Shown in pieces: positions 24,201-36,600 of a DNA stretch of 64,000 nucleotides. The translations under genes were made by a program, and so were the position numbers. The notes under the pieces are model-generated. The model did not search any database, was not told the origin of the DNA, and saw only the letters and a program-made list of their open reading frames with translations. The stretch's first letter is position 1, and each line of letters starts with the position of its first letter. The stretch is from Dipteris shenzhenensis (lineage: Eukaryota > Polypodiophyta > Polypodiopsida > Gleicheniales): the NCBI GenBank assembly GCA_047967505.1, contig CM106539.1. The stretch is one strand, 5' to 3'.

Positions 24201-25603
24201 CCGGGTGATCTAGCTGAGCGTGCGTGAATGCTTGAAGATCAACAGCTCTGTGAGAGGAAGGAGAAGCTCTGTGGGAAGCTTTGTGGGCGACTTTACTTGC
24301 ATCCGAGTGTGCAGAGACCTTGGAGGAACCTTTGGAAAAGTCACTTTGGCTTTGCGAAGTGGTTTTGAGAGCCTGTTAAGTGGTTTCAAAGAAAAAGTCG
24401 TTTTTTGAGCTTTTTCCTATTCCGTTCGACGACAGAGACTCCATATTGACTTGTAGAGGCAACTATTGCTTGCTTTTGGTGTCCACTTCACTTCAGGAGC
24501 TTGGAAACACCTTCATTCTTGAATCTGGGGTCATTTCATTGGATTTCTGACTCACTGTGTCAGTTTCTGCGTTTTCTGCCCAGGTGTTGGAACTCAAGTT
24601 TGGAGCAACCATTTGCAGATCCGGTGGACTCAGGAGGTCCTAAAACTTTTATGTTGCTCATCATTCGCACTCTGGTAGAGTTTACAGATAGCTTTGTTTC
24701 CAAAAACGTTTTTCAGTCCGTGTGTTGGACCCAGTGATTGAGACCACGGTTTCCAAAACCGTTTGTCCCATTGCGTTTCGGACGCCCAAAAACCCCTACC
24801 TATCAGTTCTTGCGTGATTCGGTGGAGGATTTTCAGAGTTATAGATCTTTGTGTATTCGATTTCGTCTCTCTGTTATGCATTTTTCATTCTAAGGTTTTG
24901 AAACCTTAGATTTATGCCACATGGCAGTGGATAAGTGTTGACTCCCATTTCTCAATCATCGGTTGGGATTTTGGAGTTCTGGCAGAAGAGAGATATTTGC
25001 ATATTTTCTTGCTGAGTCCGATTATGCAATGGCGCCCATGTTTTGAGGCATCTCAGGTTCTATTTTCAGTAGCGCTCATTACCGTGGGACTATGATTTCT
25101 TGAGCATACCTTATGCAGATCACTCTGGTTGGAGTTTGAGCAGTGTGCGCTCATTCGTGGTGTGCATTGGGTTCTAGTGGATGATTTATAGGCCATTTGG
25201 ATGCATTGCGGTCCTTATTGGATGCGCTGATAGGCCCAAATTGCCTTGTGGGATGCTATTTTTCATGGACGCTTTGCACATGGATGCTATTTTATGCTGA
25301 GGGACAGCTTTGAAACATTGCAGGTGATGCACTGATAGTGCTATGCTCTCTTGGATGAGACATTATTGATGCATATGCCAGTGGACAGTGTTTATGCTTG
25401 AGTCATTTGGCACTTATTGGCATTTTCTTTTGGGCCAGATTTGCTCATATGGATGCATAGTATATGCACATGAGTCAGATGCTTTGAGCTTTGAGTTTTG
25501 GTGATATTTCACTCTATTGTGGCATACACATTTGGGTGCACCTGGTATTTGGTGTGATTCTCTCTTGAGGCACTAGCATTTGGGATTTTGCTTTATTTGC
25601 ATC
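24201..25603 (+). other. Long leader of element A with short upstream frames
   Basis: About 1.4 kb separates the primer site from the gag ATG. It has frequent stops but contains two upstream frames that also exist in element B: 24220-24408 (62 codons, with SSVGSFVGDFTCIRVCRDLG) and 24501-24737 (78 codons, starting METPSFLNL). The leader may hold packaging or dimerisation signals. Nothing in the sequence proves the small frames are translated. Confidence 0.7.
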
Positions 25604-28600
25604 ATGGCATCCTCTTCCATGTCTGAAAAGGAGTTTCTCAACATTAAAAAGTTTGATGGGACAAACTTTTCTTTGTGGAAAGAACAAATAAGGGATGTGC
25701 TTATTCAAAAGAAGCAGATTAAACCCTTGGCAGGGATTGAAGCTAAGCCTGCAAATATGTCTGAGGATGATTGGAATGAGTTGGATGCATTAGCAAAGTC
25801 TACTATTAGACTTCATCTTGCAGAGTCAGTTTATTTCACAGTAGTAAATGAGGAGACTACGGAAGATTTGTGGAAGAAACTGTGTGCCACTTATGAGAAG
25901 GAAACTGCCTCTAATAAAGTTTACCTCATGAAGAGGTTGTTTGAGCTGCAGATGAAGGAAGGGATCTCCATTGCTTCTCACTTGAATGAATTCAATATTA
26001 TTTTCAGCCAGCTTCAGGCTCAGAAGATGAATTTTGATGCGGAGACTAAGGCAATATTTCTCTTATGTTCATTGCCATCCTCATGGGATACCTTTCGTAC
26101 AGCTGTCAGTAACTCTACACTTGGTGGAGTACTGAAATTTGATGATGTTGTGGGTAGCTTGTTGGCCAAGGAGATTAGACGGAAGTCTATGGATGGCAAC
26201 AAGCAGGATGCAGCCTTAAATGTGCAAAGGGGCAGATCACAGTTCAAGGGGAAGTCCCAAGAAAGAGGGAAGTCTCGTAGCAAATCCAGGGCACGAAACA
26301 TTGAGTGTTACCATTGTGGCAAGAAGGGCCATATGAAAAAGGATTGCTACAAGCTGAAAAGAGAGCAAAAGGATAAGAAAAAGAATGCAAATTGGGGTGC
26401 AAATCAAAAGGAAGAGAGTCCAAGGGAGGACAAAGGAAAAGTGAAGATCGAGGAGATCAATGCAGTCACACATGATAGTGACAATGATGTTCTCTTCATG
26501 TCTAGTTTATCTGCAGAGTTGCTTACCACTTCAGATGATGCATATTCCCAGGATTGGATTTTGGATTCTGGTGCTTCATTCCATGTTACTCCCCATAGGG
26601 AATGGTTCTCCACTTATGATAGTGGAAAGACAGGTTGTGTGCATCTTGGAAATGACTATGCATGTGTTATAGTGGGAGCAGGTGACATAAAGTTTTCTTT
26701 TGCAAATGGGTCTGCATTTGTTTTGAAACATGTGAGACATGTGCCTAAGCTGACCAAGAGTCTTATTTCAGTGGGTCAGCTAGATGATGCTGGTTTTCAC
26801 ACCACTTTTGGCTTTCAGAGTTGGAAAATTCAGAAGGGCTCTATGCTTTTGGCCAGGGGTGCCAAGTGTGGGACTTTGTATCCCTTACATGTATCAGGGG
26901 TATTTGATCATGTTGTTGCAATAACCGAGCAACCAAGCACTTCTTTGTGGCATTGCAGGTTGGGGCACATGAGCCAGAATGGAATGAAACTCTTATGCTG
27001 TTTGGGTTATGTACCGCATTTCAGTTTCTCTGATTTTGAATTTTGTGAGCATTGTCTCTATGGGAAGCAAACTAAATCAGCCCATAAAAGAAGGGGAAAG
27101 AAAGAGTTTCAAATGCTTGATTTGGTGCATTCAGACGTATGTGGTCCCATGCCTACACGGTCATTAGGCGGGGCTGAATACTATGTGACATTCATTGATG
27201 ATGCAACTAGGAAAGTGTGGGCTTATGCTATAGCTCGGAAGAGTGAGGTGTTCCAGGTATTTTAGAAATGGCTGGCCTTGGTTGAGAATCAGTCAGGTAG
27301 AACGCTTAAATGGCTACGGACTGACAATGGTGGAGAGTATCTCTCTCATGACTTTCAGCATTTCTGTGATACTCGTGGGATTAAGAGGGAGCTCACATCC
27401 CCTCGTACTCTAGAGCAAAATCCAGTTGCAGAAAAGATGAACCGTACCATTCAAGAAAGGTTGCAATGCATGCTTTCCAATGCAAGTCTTTTTGGTGGTT
27501 TTTGGGCTGAGGCAATGAAGACTGCAGTGCATGTGATCAATAGATCACCTAATAAGAGTTTGGATGGTCGTATTCCTGAAGAGGCATGGAGTGGCAAGAA
27601 GCCCTCTTACTCTCATTTGCGTATATTTGGGTGTGAGGCATATGCACATGTGCCAAAAGAGCTTCGAAAGAAGCTAGATCCTAAGTCTAGGAAATGCATC
27701 TTTTTGGGTTATGGTGAAAGTGGAGAGATGGGCTATCGTCTCTGGGATCCAGAAGCAAAGAAGATCATACGCAGCCATGATGTGGTCTTCAATGAGAAGA
27801 AGATGCATAAGGCACCCATGAGGGATGTGGAAATGAGAAGAATCACTTTCCAGGATGTGAATCCACCTGCCTATGTTGATAGACAGCAAGCTGTCCATGC
27901 ACCAAATGTGCAAGAAATGGTACCACCAAGTACTCCCACAGGTATACAATCAAGGGTAGATGATGGATCATCTACTGGTGGAAATGATGAGCCAAATATG
28001 GCTGATATGCAAATGGGACAGCAAGCTGAAATGCCCTTGAGAAAATCATCTAAAGTGTCTAGACCACCTGATAGGTTTGTTCCAGGGGTAGACTATGTGA
28101 TGCTTACTGATTGCGGGGAGCCTTCTTGCTACAAAGAGGCTATGATGCGTGAGGATCAACGCAAGTGGGAGTATGCTATGCAATTAGAGATGAGTTCACT
28201 TATGAAGAATAAGACTTGGGACTTGGTTTCTTTGCCACATGGAAAGAAAGCATTGCCATGTAAATGGGTCTACAAAATGAAGGTCACAGGTGATGATGTG
28301 CCTAGGTACAAGGCCCGTTTGGTTGCTAAAGGGTTCAAGCAAGAGAAGGGTGTGGACTTTGATGAGATATTCTCTCCAGTTGTGAAGATGACCACACTTA
28401 GATGCATGCTTGGACTAGTGGCAGCAGAGGATATGGAGCTTATGCAGATGGATGTCAAGACAGCTTTCTTGCATGGGGATTTGCATGAGGAAATTTACAT
28501 GGTGCAGCCGGAAGGCTTTGAAGAAAAGGGCAAAGAGCATTTAGTTTGCAAGCTGAAGAAGAGTCTCTATGGTCTTAAGCAAGCACCTAGAGAATGGTAT

Positions 28601-29668
28601 CAGAAGTTTGATGCTTTCATTCGGTCCCAAGGTTTTAGAAGGAGTGAAATTGATCACTGCCTCTACACTAAAAGAGCTAAGGATAATAGCCTGATAATCT
28701 TGGCACTATATGTGGATGATATGCTATTGGCTAGCAAGAATACTTATGAGCTAGATGCATTAAAGGCCAAGTTGCATGAGGCCTTTGATATGAAGGATTT
28801 GGGATTTGCAGGTCATATTCTTGGTATGCGCATCACGCGTGATCGGAGTAGGAAACTCCTTTGGCTTTCACAAAAAGAGTATGTTACAAAAGTATTGCAG
28901 CGTTTCAATATGGAGGGGGGGAAGGCAGTGAGTACTCCATTGCCTCCATATGTGAAACTGAGTCACACAGATAGTCCTAAATCAGATGAGGAGAGGGCCA
29001 TGATGGCCACAGTTCCTTATGCATCAGCAGTTGGGAGTCTTATGTATGCTATGATAGCCACTAGACCAGACATTGCATTTGCAGTGGGAGTTGTTAGCCG
29101 ATATATGGCTAATCCAGGAAAGAGGCATTGGGAGGCAGTTAAGTGCATCATGAGGTACATGAAGGGTACCAAGGAGATGTGCATCTGCTTTGGTAAAGGA
29201 GACATGCGTGTACTTGGGTACACAGATTCAGACTATGCAGGGCATGTGGATAGTAGGAGATCCACTTTTGGTTATGTGTTCACCTTTGCAGGTGGTGCAG
29301 TGTCGTGGATGTCTCGCGCACAAAAGTGTGTTGCTTTGTCTACCACAGAGGTTGAGTATGTTGCAGCCACAGAGGGTTGCAAGGAGGCTATATGGCTTGA
29401 TCGGCTAGTGGGAGATTTGGGGATTCATACAGGTGTACCGACATTGCATAGTGATTCCATGAGTGCTATTCAGCTAGCACGGAATCCGGTCTTTCATGCA
29501 AAGACCAAACACATTGAGGTCAGGTACATTTTCATCAGGGAGGTACTTGAGGACAAGCGCATAGAGCTTGTCAAGGTTCATACAGATGATAACCCTGCAG
29601 ATATGCTGACGAAGAGTCTACCTAGTCAGCGGTTTGAGTATTGTCGTGTATTGATGGGCATTGGATAG
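25604..29668 (+). pseudogene. Copia gag-pol of element A, one TAG break
   Basis: The frame of 1,354 codons plus a stop is colinear with element B without indels. I chose ATG at 25604 (MASSSMSEKE), because the upstream in-frame ATG at 25580 adds only eight residues unlike gag. Domains follow B: zinc knuckle CYHCGKKGHMKKDC near residue 235, protease DSGA at 321, integrase catalytic triad D511-D574-E610, RT YVDD at 1036-1039, RNase H TDSD at 1207. Codon 554 (27263-27265) is TAG where B has CAG, which cuts the protein inside the integrase. The RNase H C-terminal reads RYIFIRE where B has the more usual RYHFIRE. The final stop is TAG at 29666. Confidence 0.95.
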
Positions 29669-29710
29669 TATGCTTACTAGTTGTTCTCTCTTAAAGGCAC
29701 ATTGTCCTTT

Positions 29711-29721
29711 AAGTGGGACGT
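29711..29721 (+). other. Polypurine tract of element A
   Basis: AAGTGGGACGT lies directly before the 3' LTR. An 8-bp perfect stem (CTTAAAGG at 29690-29697, CCTTTAAG at 29706-29713) overlaps its start. Confidence 0.75.
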
Positions 29722-29892
29722 TGTGGGGGTTAAAGGTCACTGTGCCTTAACCCCGGTTATGTACAATACTCAAACACACATATAAATGAATGAAAAAGAA
29801 GATTAGGGTGGTTCTGCACCCACCAAAACTTGTGTGGCTCTCTGTTTCTCTCTCTCCTTCTTCCATTCTTGCTTCCGTTGAGAGCACTCTCA
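29722..29892 (+). repeat. 3' LTR of element A
   Basis: Length is 171 bp, differing from the 5' LTR at five positions. It ends at CA and is followed by the target duplication ACACC. Confidence 0.95.
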
Positions 29893-30460
29893 ACACCGTG
29901 GTGCCATATTTGGGATTTGTTTGATATGGTCCACATACCCTTAGGGTGGGTACCTTCCCTAATAGGCCCTGGTGTGTACTACCACTTCTAGTGAAATTCC
30001 TTTCATCTCTTTGTATGGCCATCCTAGGCAGTCTCGGTATTCCATCAGGAGTGCCTCAAGTTTTGTTTCTTCTTCTTGGGTGAATTGTTTCCCAAAGATC
30101 ACTAATTTTTCTTCCTCTCCTTCAAGGGCGAGGTTGATTGCTCTAGTTTTGGCTGGTCCCTCATGTACTAGAGTCTCACCAATGCTATCATTTTCTTGTA
30201 CTTTGGACTCCGTAGTGGTCTTGGCATTACTATGGGGGCACTACCACTTGCACAGTTCTTGAATCTGGCACTTCATGAATATCCACCTCTGATTCTATTG
30301 AATTGGTTGAACATGTGGTATCATCATTGGAGGGCTTAGTATCATCTTCAATCATTTTAATATCTTGGATAATTTCTTTTGCTGTAATGTCAAAATCGAT
30401 CTTCATTCTCACATGTGGCTTGAATTTCTAAAAGTTTTTACGTTGGGAATTGTGGGGTAA
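29893..30460 (-). pseudogene. Ty3/Gypsy pol G, N-terminal part
   Basis: The minus strand reads EYRDCLGWPYKEMKGISLE near 30,000, then (after stops) GYVDHIKQIPNMAPR up to the element A boundary. This is the region just before the Gypsy RT fingers (compare the family pattern W-Y-K-D-M-x-G-I). Upstream it is acidic (EDDTKPSNDDTTCSTNS), perhaps the protease-RT linker. Joined to 21680-24015 it is one pol interrupted by element A. The upstream limit is not visible. Confidence 0.7.
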
Positions 30461-30779
30461 CTTTTCCACTAGCAAAATATTCCCAAGTAATGGGGTTCAT
30501 TTGTTGTGCACACTACTTCAAGACCTCTAGGGCCCAAAAATTGAGGAGGCTTGGTTGTTGATTGGTCAGGTTTGGTGAGGTACAACTCCACAATCCAAGT
30601 ATGGGAAGGAAACAGTGGGTGACAAGAACACTCAGTAACATGGTTGGGGGTAATGAAGGTTTTCGCCCGCATTGGGGATAATGATGGCTTTCGCCCTCAT
30701 AGAACACAAAAGTATAACTCAACACAATGCCCTAATGAGTGTGGAATTTGTTCCATCATGAGATATTTATACAAGTTTG
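30461..30779. other. Unassigned, possibly more of Gypsy G
   Basis: No clear domain is seen. Two overlapping minus-strand frames (30469-30725) may be decayed gag or protease of G, but I cannot show it. Confidence 0.3.
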
Positions 30780-31033
30780 GAGAGCTTCTCTCTCTGCATG
30801 TAGGAATTATAAGACTTTCTCTTTCTACATGTAGAAATTACATCTAAGATGCGCATATAGGAATGGCATATAAAACTTGCATGTAGGATGCACATTTAGA
30901 AGTTGCATCTAGAATATGCCTGTACGATATGGATGTAGAAGTTGCATCAAGAACATGCATGTAGGAATCGCATGTAACGTGCATGGAGGATGCACTTGTA
31001 GAAGTTGCATCTAGAACATGCATGTAGGATTCC
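30780..31033. repeat. Degenerate short tandem repeats
   Basis: Variants of GCATGTAGGATGCAC and TAGAAGTTGCATCTAGAA recur about every 35-45 bp. Confidence 0.65.
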
Positions 31034-31547
31034 TAAGAGAAATTCTTCGTAGCCTTATATAAGTACAAGCGAAGCTATGCCACTATTCTCCATGCACATT
31101 CTATCCTACTTGAATCCATGTTGACACAGAGTAAACAGTTTCTGATTCTACAAGAACTATCCACACATTGCATTGTAGAAGCTAAGGAGTTCCTTTCAAA
31201 GATGGGGTTCTATCGAGGACTTGTGAAACTCAAGGTGGACAAGAAAACTTTTTAAGCATCACAAAATCTCCATACCCGAAGTGTCCATTGTAAGAGAAAT
31301 TCCTCCTAACCTTATGTAAGTACAAGTGAAGCTATGCCACTATTCTCCACACACATTCTATGCTACTTGAATCCATGTTGACATAGAGTAACTAGTTTTT
31401 GATTCTACAAGAACTATCCACACATTGCATTGTAGAAGCTAAGGAGTTGCTTTCAAAGATGGAGTTCCATGGAGGACTTGTGAAACTCAAAGTGGACAAG
31501 AAAATTTTTTAAGCAACACAAAATCTCCATACCCAAAGTGTCCATTG
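31034..31547. repeat. Tandem duplication, 257-bp unit, two copies
   Basis: Copies span 31034-31290 and 31291-31547. Each runs from TAAGAGAAATTC to AGTGTCCATTG and they differ at scattered bases. Confidence 0.92.
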
Positions 31548-32819
31548 GTGGAGTAAAGGAATGGATATTTTTATCGAACCATAATCTTGAGAAAGAAAAA
31601 CACACATTGTCTCATAGTAGCTTATATTGGAAAGCTTTGTGTGAATACGCAACCAATAAGGCTTCATATCCTCACACACAAAGTCTAAGAGCAAAAGTGA
31701 GACCAATTGATAAATCTTCACCAAGGTCAAATCAATGAGATGTATTATGAAAGGTTCAGGATGGCATTGAAAGAATGTGTGAAATTAATGGTGAAAACAT
31801 GAGGGAAGTCATATGTTACACATTACATGTTAATCCTATCACCATCACAATCTTTAGCACTTTATTTATTTAAACTTTTTGTTATTAAATGATATTTTTC
31901 ATGTTTGCAACATATTCTGTAATCACATGCACCATGTTTTGTACAAAATTGGGGGTCGCTATCCATTTATAACACCTCACATAGAGAGTCACACTATTGA
32001 ACCAAGGCAATAACTACAAGATCACAAGGCATGGTCCTTGCAATAATGCATTGCACAAGATGTATGATTGGGATTTTAGAACTTTACTAGGTAGGACTCA
32101 AAACTAGGAAGTGTGAAAAGCAAAAGACATCAAAACTAGCAAAAGGAGTTCATGTTGTATTAAAGATGAAGGTATAGTGCTTGGAAGACATGCACAAGCA
32201 ATCTAAGAGTTGCATGGAGGTTGCAAAGCAAAGTTAGACAAGCAAGTAGATGGGTCCAACAAGAACCTGAAGTTAAGTCATGATTGTGTATTGCTCATTG
32301 ATGAATGAAGTGCAAATGTGGCCCACAAAAGTTGAGTACTCGTGCATGGAACTATGTCTCTGTCTGAGAGGTAGCAGTTGGAGTTCGAGAGGTGGTGGAG
32401 GTGGCAACGACGATTATGGGTGGGGGGCTAGGGATGCACTTTGATGAACCCTAACTATCTTTGAAAAGATAGCCTAAAGCTAGTTTACAAAGGTTATGTG
32501 AAGAACTTTCAAACTCTAACTCAAACTTCTCTATGGCAAGGATTAAGAACACTGCCAAGTTCATTAGATCACTTCAAGACTCTACCACAATCTTCTTCCT
32601 CTAGTTTCATGCCCTCCTAAGAGGATTCCTAAAGCACTCCCACTGAGCCCACCCGCCACCCTCATGCTTCTCCAAGAGGTCTATCGAGCATTCCAAGAGG
32701 CCACATCACAAATGATAATTGGCCTTTTCGAAAATGTAAATTGGTGTGCCATCCATGCAAAGCATGTCAAGGATATTGCTCTTACAAAGAAGTTCCATTC
32801 CAACCCCTCCATACAATTT
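31548..32819. other. Unassigned DNA
   Basis: No gene, repeat or element end is recognised. The open frame at 31538-31738 is short and without a known domain. Confidence 0.4.
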
Positions 32820-32827
32820 CTTTATAC

Positions 32828-33945
32828 ATTGCTCATGCCCTTTGGAGGCACATTTGCTTGTCTTGTCGAGGCAACTTCAACTAATAAAAATCATTTTGAT
32901 TGTATGGAACATCACATTGTAAGGGTGTTTTTCTATGTTTGAATGTGATGCATTTCATGCTTCCCATTAAGAAAATAGTCTGTAAAGCAATTTACTATCT
33001 TTCATGTCATGTCCTCATGCAGTCTAAAATTAGATTTCAATCATTCCTAATCTTATGTTTCAAGCCCCTTGCAAAGATTGACCTCAACTTTATTAACCCA
33101 CATGTTATTGTTGCTTGCAATGATAAGATACTTACATTCCTAATCTTATGTTTCAAGCCCCTTGCAAAGATTGACCTCAACTTTATTAACCCACATGTTA
33201 TTGTTGCTTGCAATGATAAGATACTTCCCCATGAGTGTGTACATGTAGATGAATCCATGATAGTTTCCCACTTGAGTATATATATCCACAACCATCGTCC
33301 TCTTAAATACGCAACGTGAAGTATATTGCTCATGCCCTTTGGATGCACATTTGCTTATGTGTTGCCGAAGCAACTTCCCCTAATAAAAATCATTATGATT
33401 GTATGGAACATTACATTGTAAGGGTTTTTTTCTATATTTGAAAATGATGCATTTCATACTTTCCCATTAAGAAAATAGTATGCATAGCAACTTACTACCT
33501 TTCATATCATGTCCTCATGCAATCTAAAATTTGATTTCAATCATTCCTAATCTTATGTTTCAAGCCCCTTACAAAGATTTATCTCAACCTTATTAACCCA
33601 CATGTTAATGTTGCTTACAATGATAAGATACTTCCCCATTAGTGTACATGTAGATGAATCCATGATAGTTTCCCATTTGAGTATATATATCCAAGATCAT
33701 TATAGAATACACAATGTGCAATTTCAATTTCATGACTATGAGTCATAGGTTGAAAATCATAAACTCACTCGAATAGCAATCACGGCAATCATCGATGCCT
33801 AGTAGCAACTATAGACCATAGTACAAAATGCTAACAAACAAATCCACACCCCCACAAATTTCAAGCCCCTTACAAAGATTGAGCTCAACTTTATTAGCCC
33901 ACATGTTATTGTTACTTACAATGATAAGATAGTTCCCCATGAGTG
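32828..33945. repeat. ~497-bp duplication with an inner 93-bp duplication
   Basis: ATTGCTCATGCCCTTTGG starts at 32828 and again at 33325, followed by parallel sequence. Inside the first copy a 93-bp unit is doubled exactly in phase (33043-33135, 33136-33228), which keeps a frame open. A third, partial copy lies at about 33858-33945. Confidence 0.88.
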
Positions 33946-34060
33946 GCACATGTAGATGAATCCACGATAGATTTCCATTTGAATGTGTATATCTTGAAAC
34001 ATAGTCCTCTTAAATACTACACCCCGTGCAGTTTAAATCTTATGACTGTCACTCACAAGG

Positions 34061-34976
34061 TTAACAATCATAAACTGAAGCACATATAGCAATGACCTGC
34101 GACTATGACATCCCCACTACCGTAATCATAACATCCCCACTACCATAATCGATGACTAGTAGTGGCTATAGACGATAGAACAAAATGTTCACATACAAAT
34201 CCACACCACCACACATACTTGAGCATCAATTTATACAAAGCTCTTAGTGAAAAGTTTCGCTGGCAAACAAAGGTGAAGGGAAGACTCGGCAATGAAAAGG
34301 CTAGCACTATAGGAGAAGGCTGAACATAAAGTAGTCCACATTCTCTTCATTCAAGCTAGAACAGGTTGAAAATCATAAACTGAAGCACATATAGCAATGA
34401 CCTGCGACTATGACATCCCCAATACCGTAATCATAACATCCCCACTACCATAATCGATGACTGTAGTGGCTATAGACGATAGAACAAAATGTTCACATAC
34501 AAATCCACACCACCACACGTACTTGAGCATCAATTTATACAAAGCTCTTAGTGAAAAGTTTCGATGGCAAACAAAGGTGAAGGGAAGACTCGGCAATGAA
34601 AAGGCTAGCACTATAGGAGAAGGCTAAACATAAAGTAGTCCACATTCTCTTCATTCAAGCTAGAACAGGTTGAAAATCATAAACTGAAGCACATATAGCA
34701 ATGACCTGCGACTATGACATCCCCACTACCATAATCATAACATCCCCACTACCATAATCGATGACTAGTAGTGGCTATAGACAATAGAACAAAATGTTCA
34801 CATACAAATCCACACCACCACACATACTTGAGCATCAATTTATACAAAGCTCTTAGTGAAAAGTTTCGCTAGCAAACAAAGGTGAAGGGAAGACTCGGCA
34901 ATGAAAAGGCTAGCACTATAGGAGAAGGCTAAACATAAAGTAGTCCACATTCTCTTCATTCAAGCTAGAACTGCTT
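34061..34976. repeat. Tandem array, ~305-bp unit, three copies
   Basis: AATCATAAACTGAAGCACAT recurs with its end at 34080-34085, 34385-34390 and 34689-34694, giving units of 305 and 304 bp. Copies are nearly identical, indicating a recent event or homogenisation. Each unit contains a small internal doubling of CATCCCCACTACCRTAATCA. Confidence 0.95.
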
Positions 34977-36180
34977 GAGAAGACTAGATAATTACATTTT
35001 GGTCTCTCCCACACAAGCATCCAAGCAAAAAAAAATGCTAAGACCATGTGGCTGATGGGGTAATGCACAACTTAAGGCAGGAAGTGTGTATCACAAGATC
35101 AGCAGACAGCAAAATGGACAGCATGTCCACTACTAGACACACACACATATATATATATATATGAATTCAGACTCATCCTCTAAAAATGTGGTTTCCCATT
35201 TGAGTGTTGTTGGAGTAAGATCATGTGCAACAAACTACATAATCTAGTTTGCTGCACTTTTCTCATGTGCTCCATCTTCATATCTTTCAAGTAAACTTCA
35301 ATAGACATTTCAAGCCACTTCATTGACTGACATCTATTAGCAGTTTGTTATTGTTGATCACAATTATAAGAATATCCCAACGAGAGCTTTGAGATCCTCT
35401 GAATTTTTCATTGCATGTTTTGCCTCTATATGAAGATTATGTACATTTCTAACCATATTCGAGAGGAGATCTAATTGGCACTTTTTAAACCCTCTTACCT
35501 GATTTGAGTGCTAATGGATCAAGAGCTCACACTTTTTACCTGCCCTTGTGGTCACCTCAACCTTCCTTGCCAACCCATTAATGAGCATGAATTTCACAAT
35601 AATTTAATATGAATGTTAATTCCCTACAAGGTATTAAATCTGCTGAAAATATCTCGAGAAGGATATTACTATCTACTAGCAATCAATGTTCATACCCCTT
35701 CTGTAGTAATATCACTTATATCTGTCTTCAAACCCCTTCACATTTGAGCTGCTCTAGTTCATCAATCTACCAAGCAATTATTTTGAAGTGTAATGCTACA
35801 TCGTCAAGGAATTAAGCCTCCAAGAAAATGATAGATAACATTTGTCGTATTGCTCATCTCTTCTACCTTTTCTGTGAATTGTATCTTCCAGGAAATGATA
35901 GACAACATTGCCTTACACAATGCTGTAATCCTTGTCCACTACTCTTCAGCACTGGTTGACATTGTTGTGATGCAAGAGCACATCATTTTCTAACCACTAG
36001 AATAAAGAGGCAAGTGCCTTTACAATGTTAGCAGCCCCCCTTTTCTCTCCATGGTAAGACCCAATAAAGAGGCATGAAGACGGATGTGATTTTGAGAAAA
36101 CGTCAACCTCTCAGATCAAGTTGAGTTAGTCCTCATATGACAGTACTGGCCCACCAATGCCTTTGGTATTGGGTCTTTAG
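34977..36180. other. Unassigned DNA
   Basis: A short (CA)n(TA)n run lies at about 35140-35163. No gene is recognised. Confidence 0.45.
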
Positions 36181-36433
36181 ATTTTTGACCAACCTAAAAT
36201 TTTCCCCTTTTCTTAGAAGAAATTATATTCTCCCACTCGTTATCTGAGCGATGCATTTACATTTTGAGAACACCCCAAAAAACCATAGGCAATGCCCCTA
36301 CACTATCAAAATTTTTGACCAACCTAAAATTTTCCCCTTTTCTTAGAAGAAATTATATTCTCCCACTCGTTATCTGTGCGATGCATTTACATTTTGAGAA
36401 CACCCCAAAAAACCATAGGCAATGCCCCTACCC
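36181..36433. repeat. Tandem duplication, 130-bp unit, two copies
   Basis: ATTTTTGACCAACCTAAAAT starts at 36181 and 36311. The copies are almost identical through GGCAATGCCCCTAC. Confidence 0.93.
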
Positions 36434-36600
36434 TACATGCACCGTTTCATTTATGCACCGTTTCATTTATGTATGGCAACTCGATACACTCACTCTGTTA
36501 ATCCATACACTCACTCTGTTAATCCACTTCTTTTCTTCACTCAGATTCCTAAATAGTTAGACTGATCAACTTGTCAGATTATACTGCAAGCCTATTGCAA

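Larger units (their letters stand above)
24016..29892 (+). mobile_element. Copia LTR retrotransposon A, full length, young
   Basis: This plus-strand Ty1/Copia element has 171-bp LTRs, an initiator-tRNA primer site, a ~1.4-kb leader, one gag-pol frame and a polypurine tract. A perfect 5-bp target-site duplication ACACC flanks it (24011-24015 and 29893-29897). The two LTRs differ at 5 of 171 positions by my count. It is nearly identical to element B. It lies inside Gypsy pol G and splits its RT. One in-frame TAG makes it non-autonomous. Confidence 0.97.

Noticed and set aside
26020-29223. Minus-strand open frames across elements A and B (for example 26020-26613, 27674-27949 and their B counterparts).
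   Set aside because: They are shadows of the plus-strand gag-pol frame and occur identically in both copies because the DNA is nearly identical.
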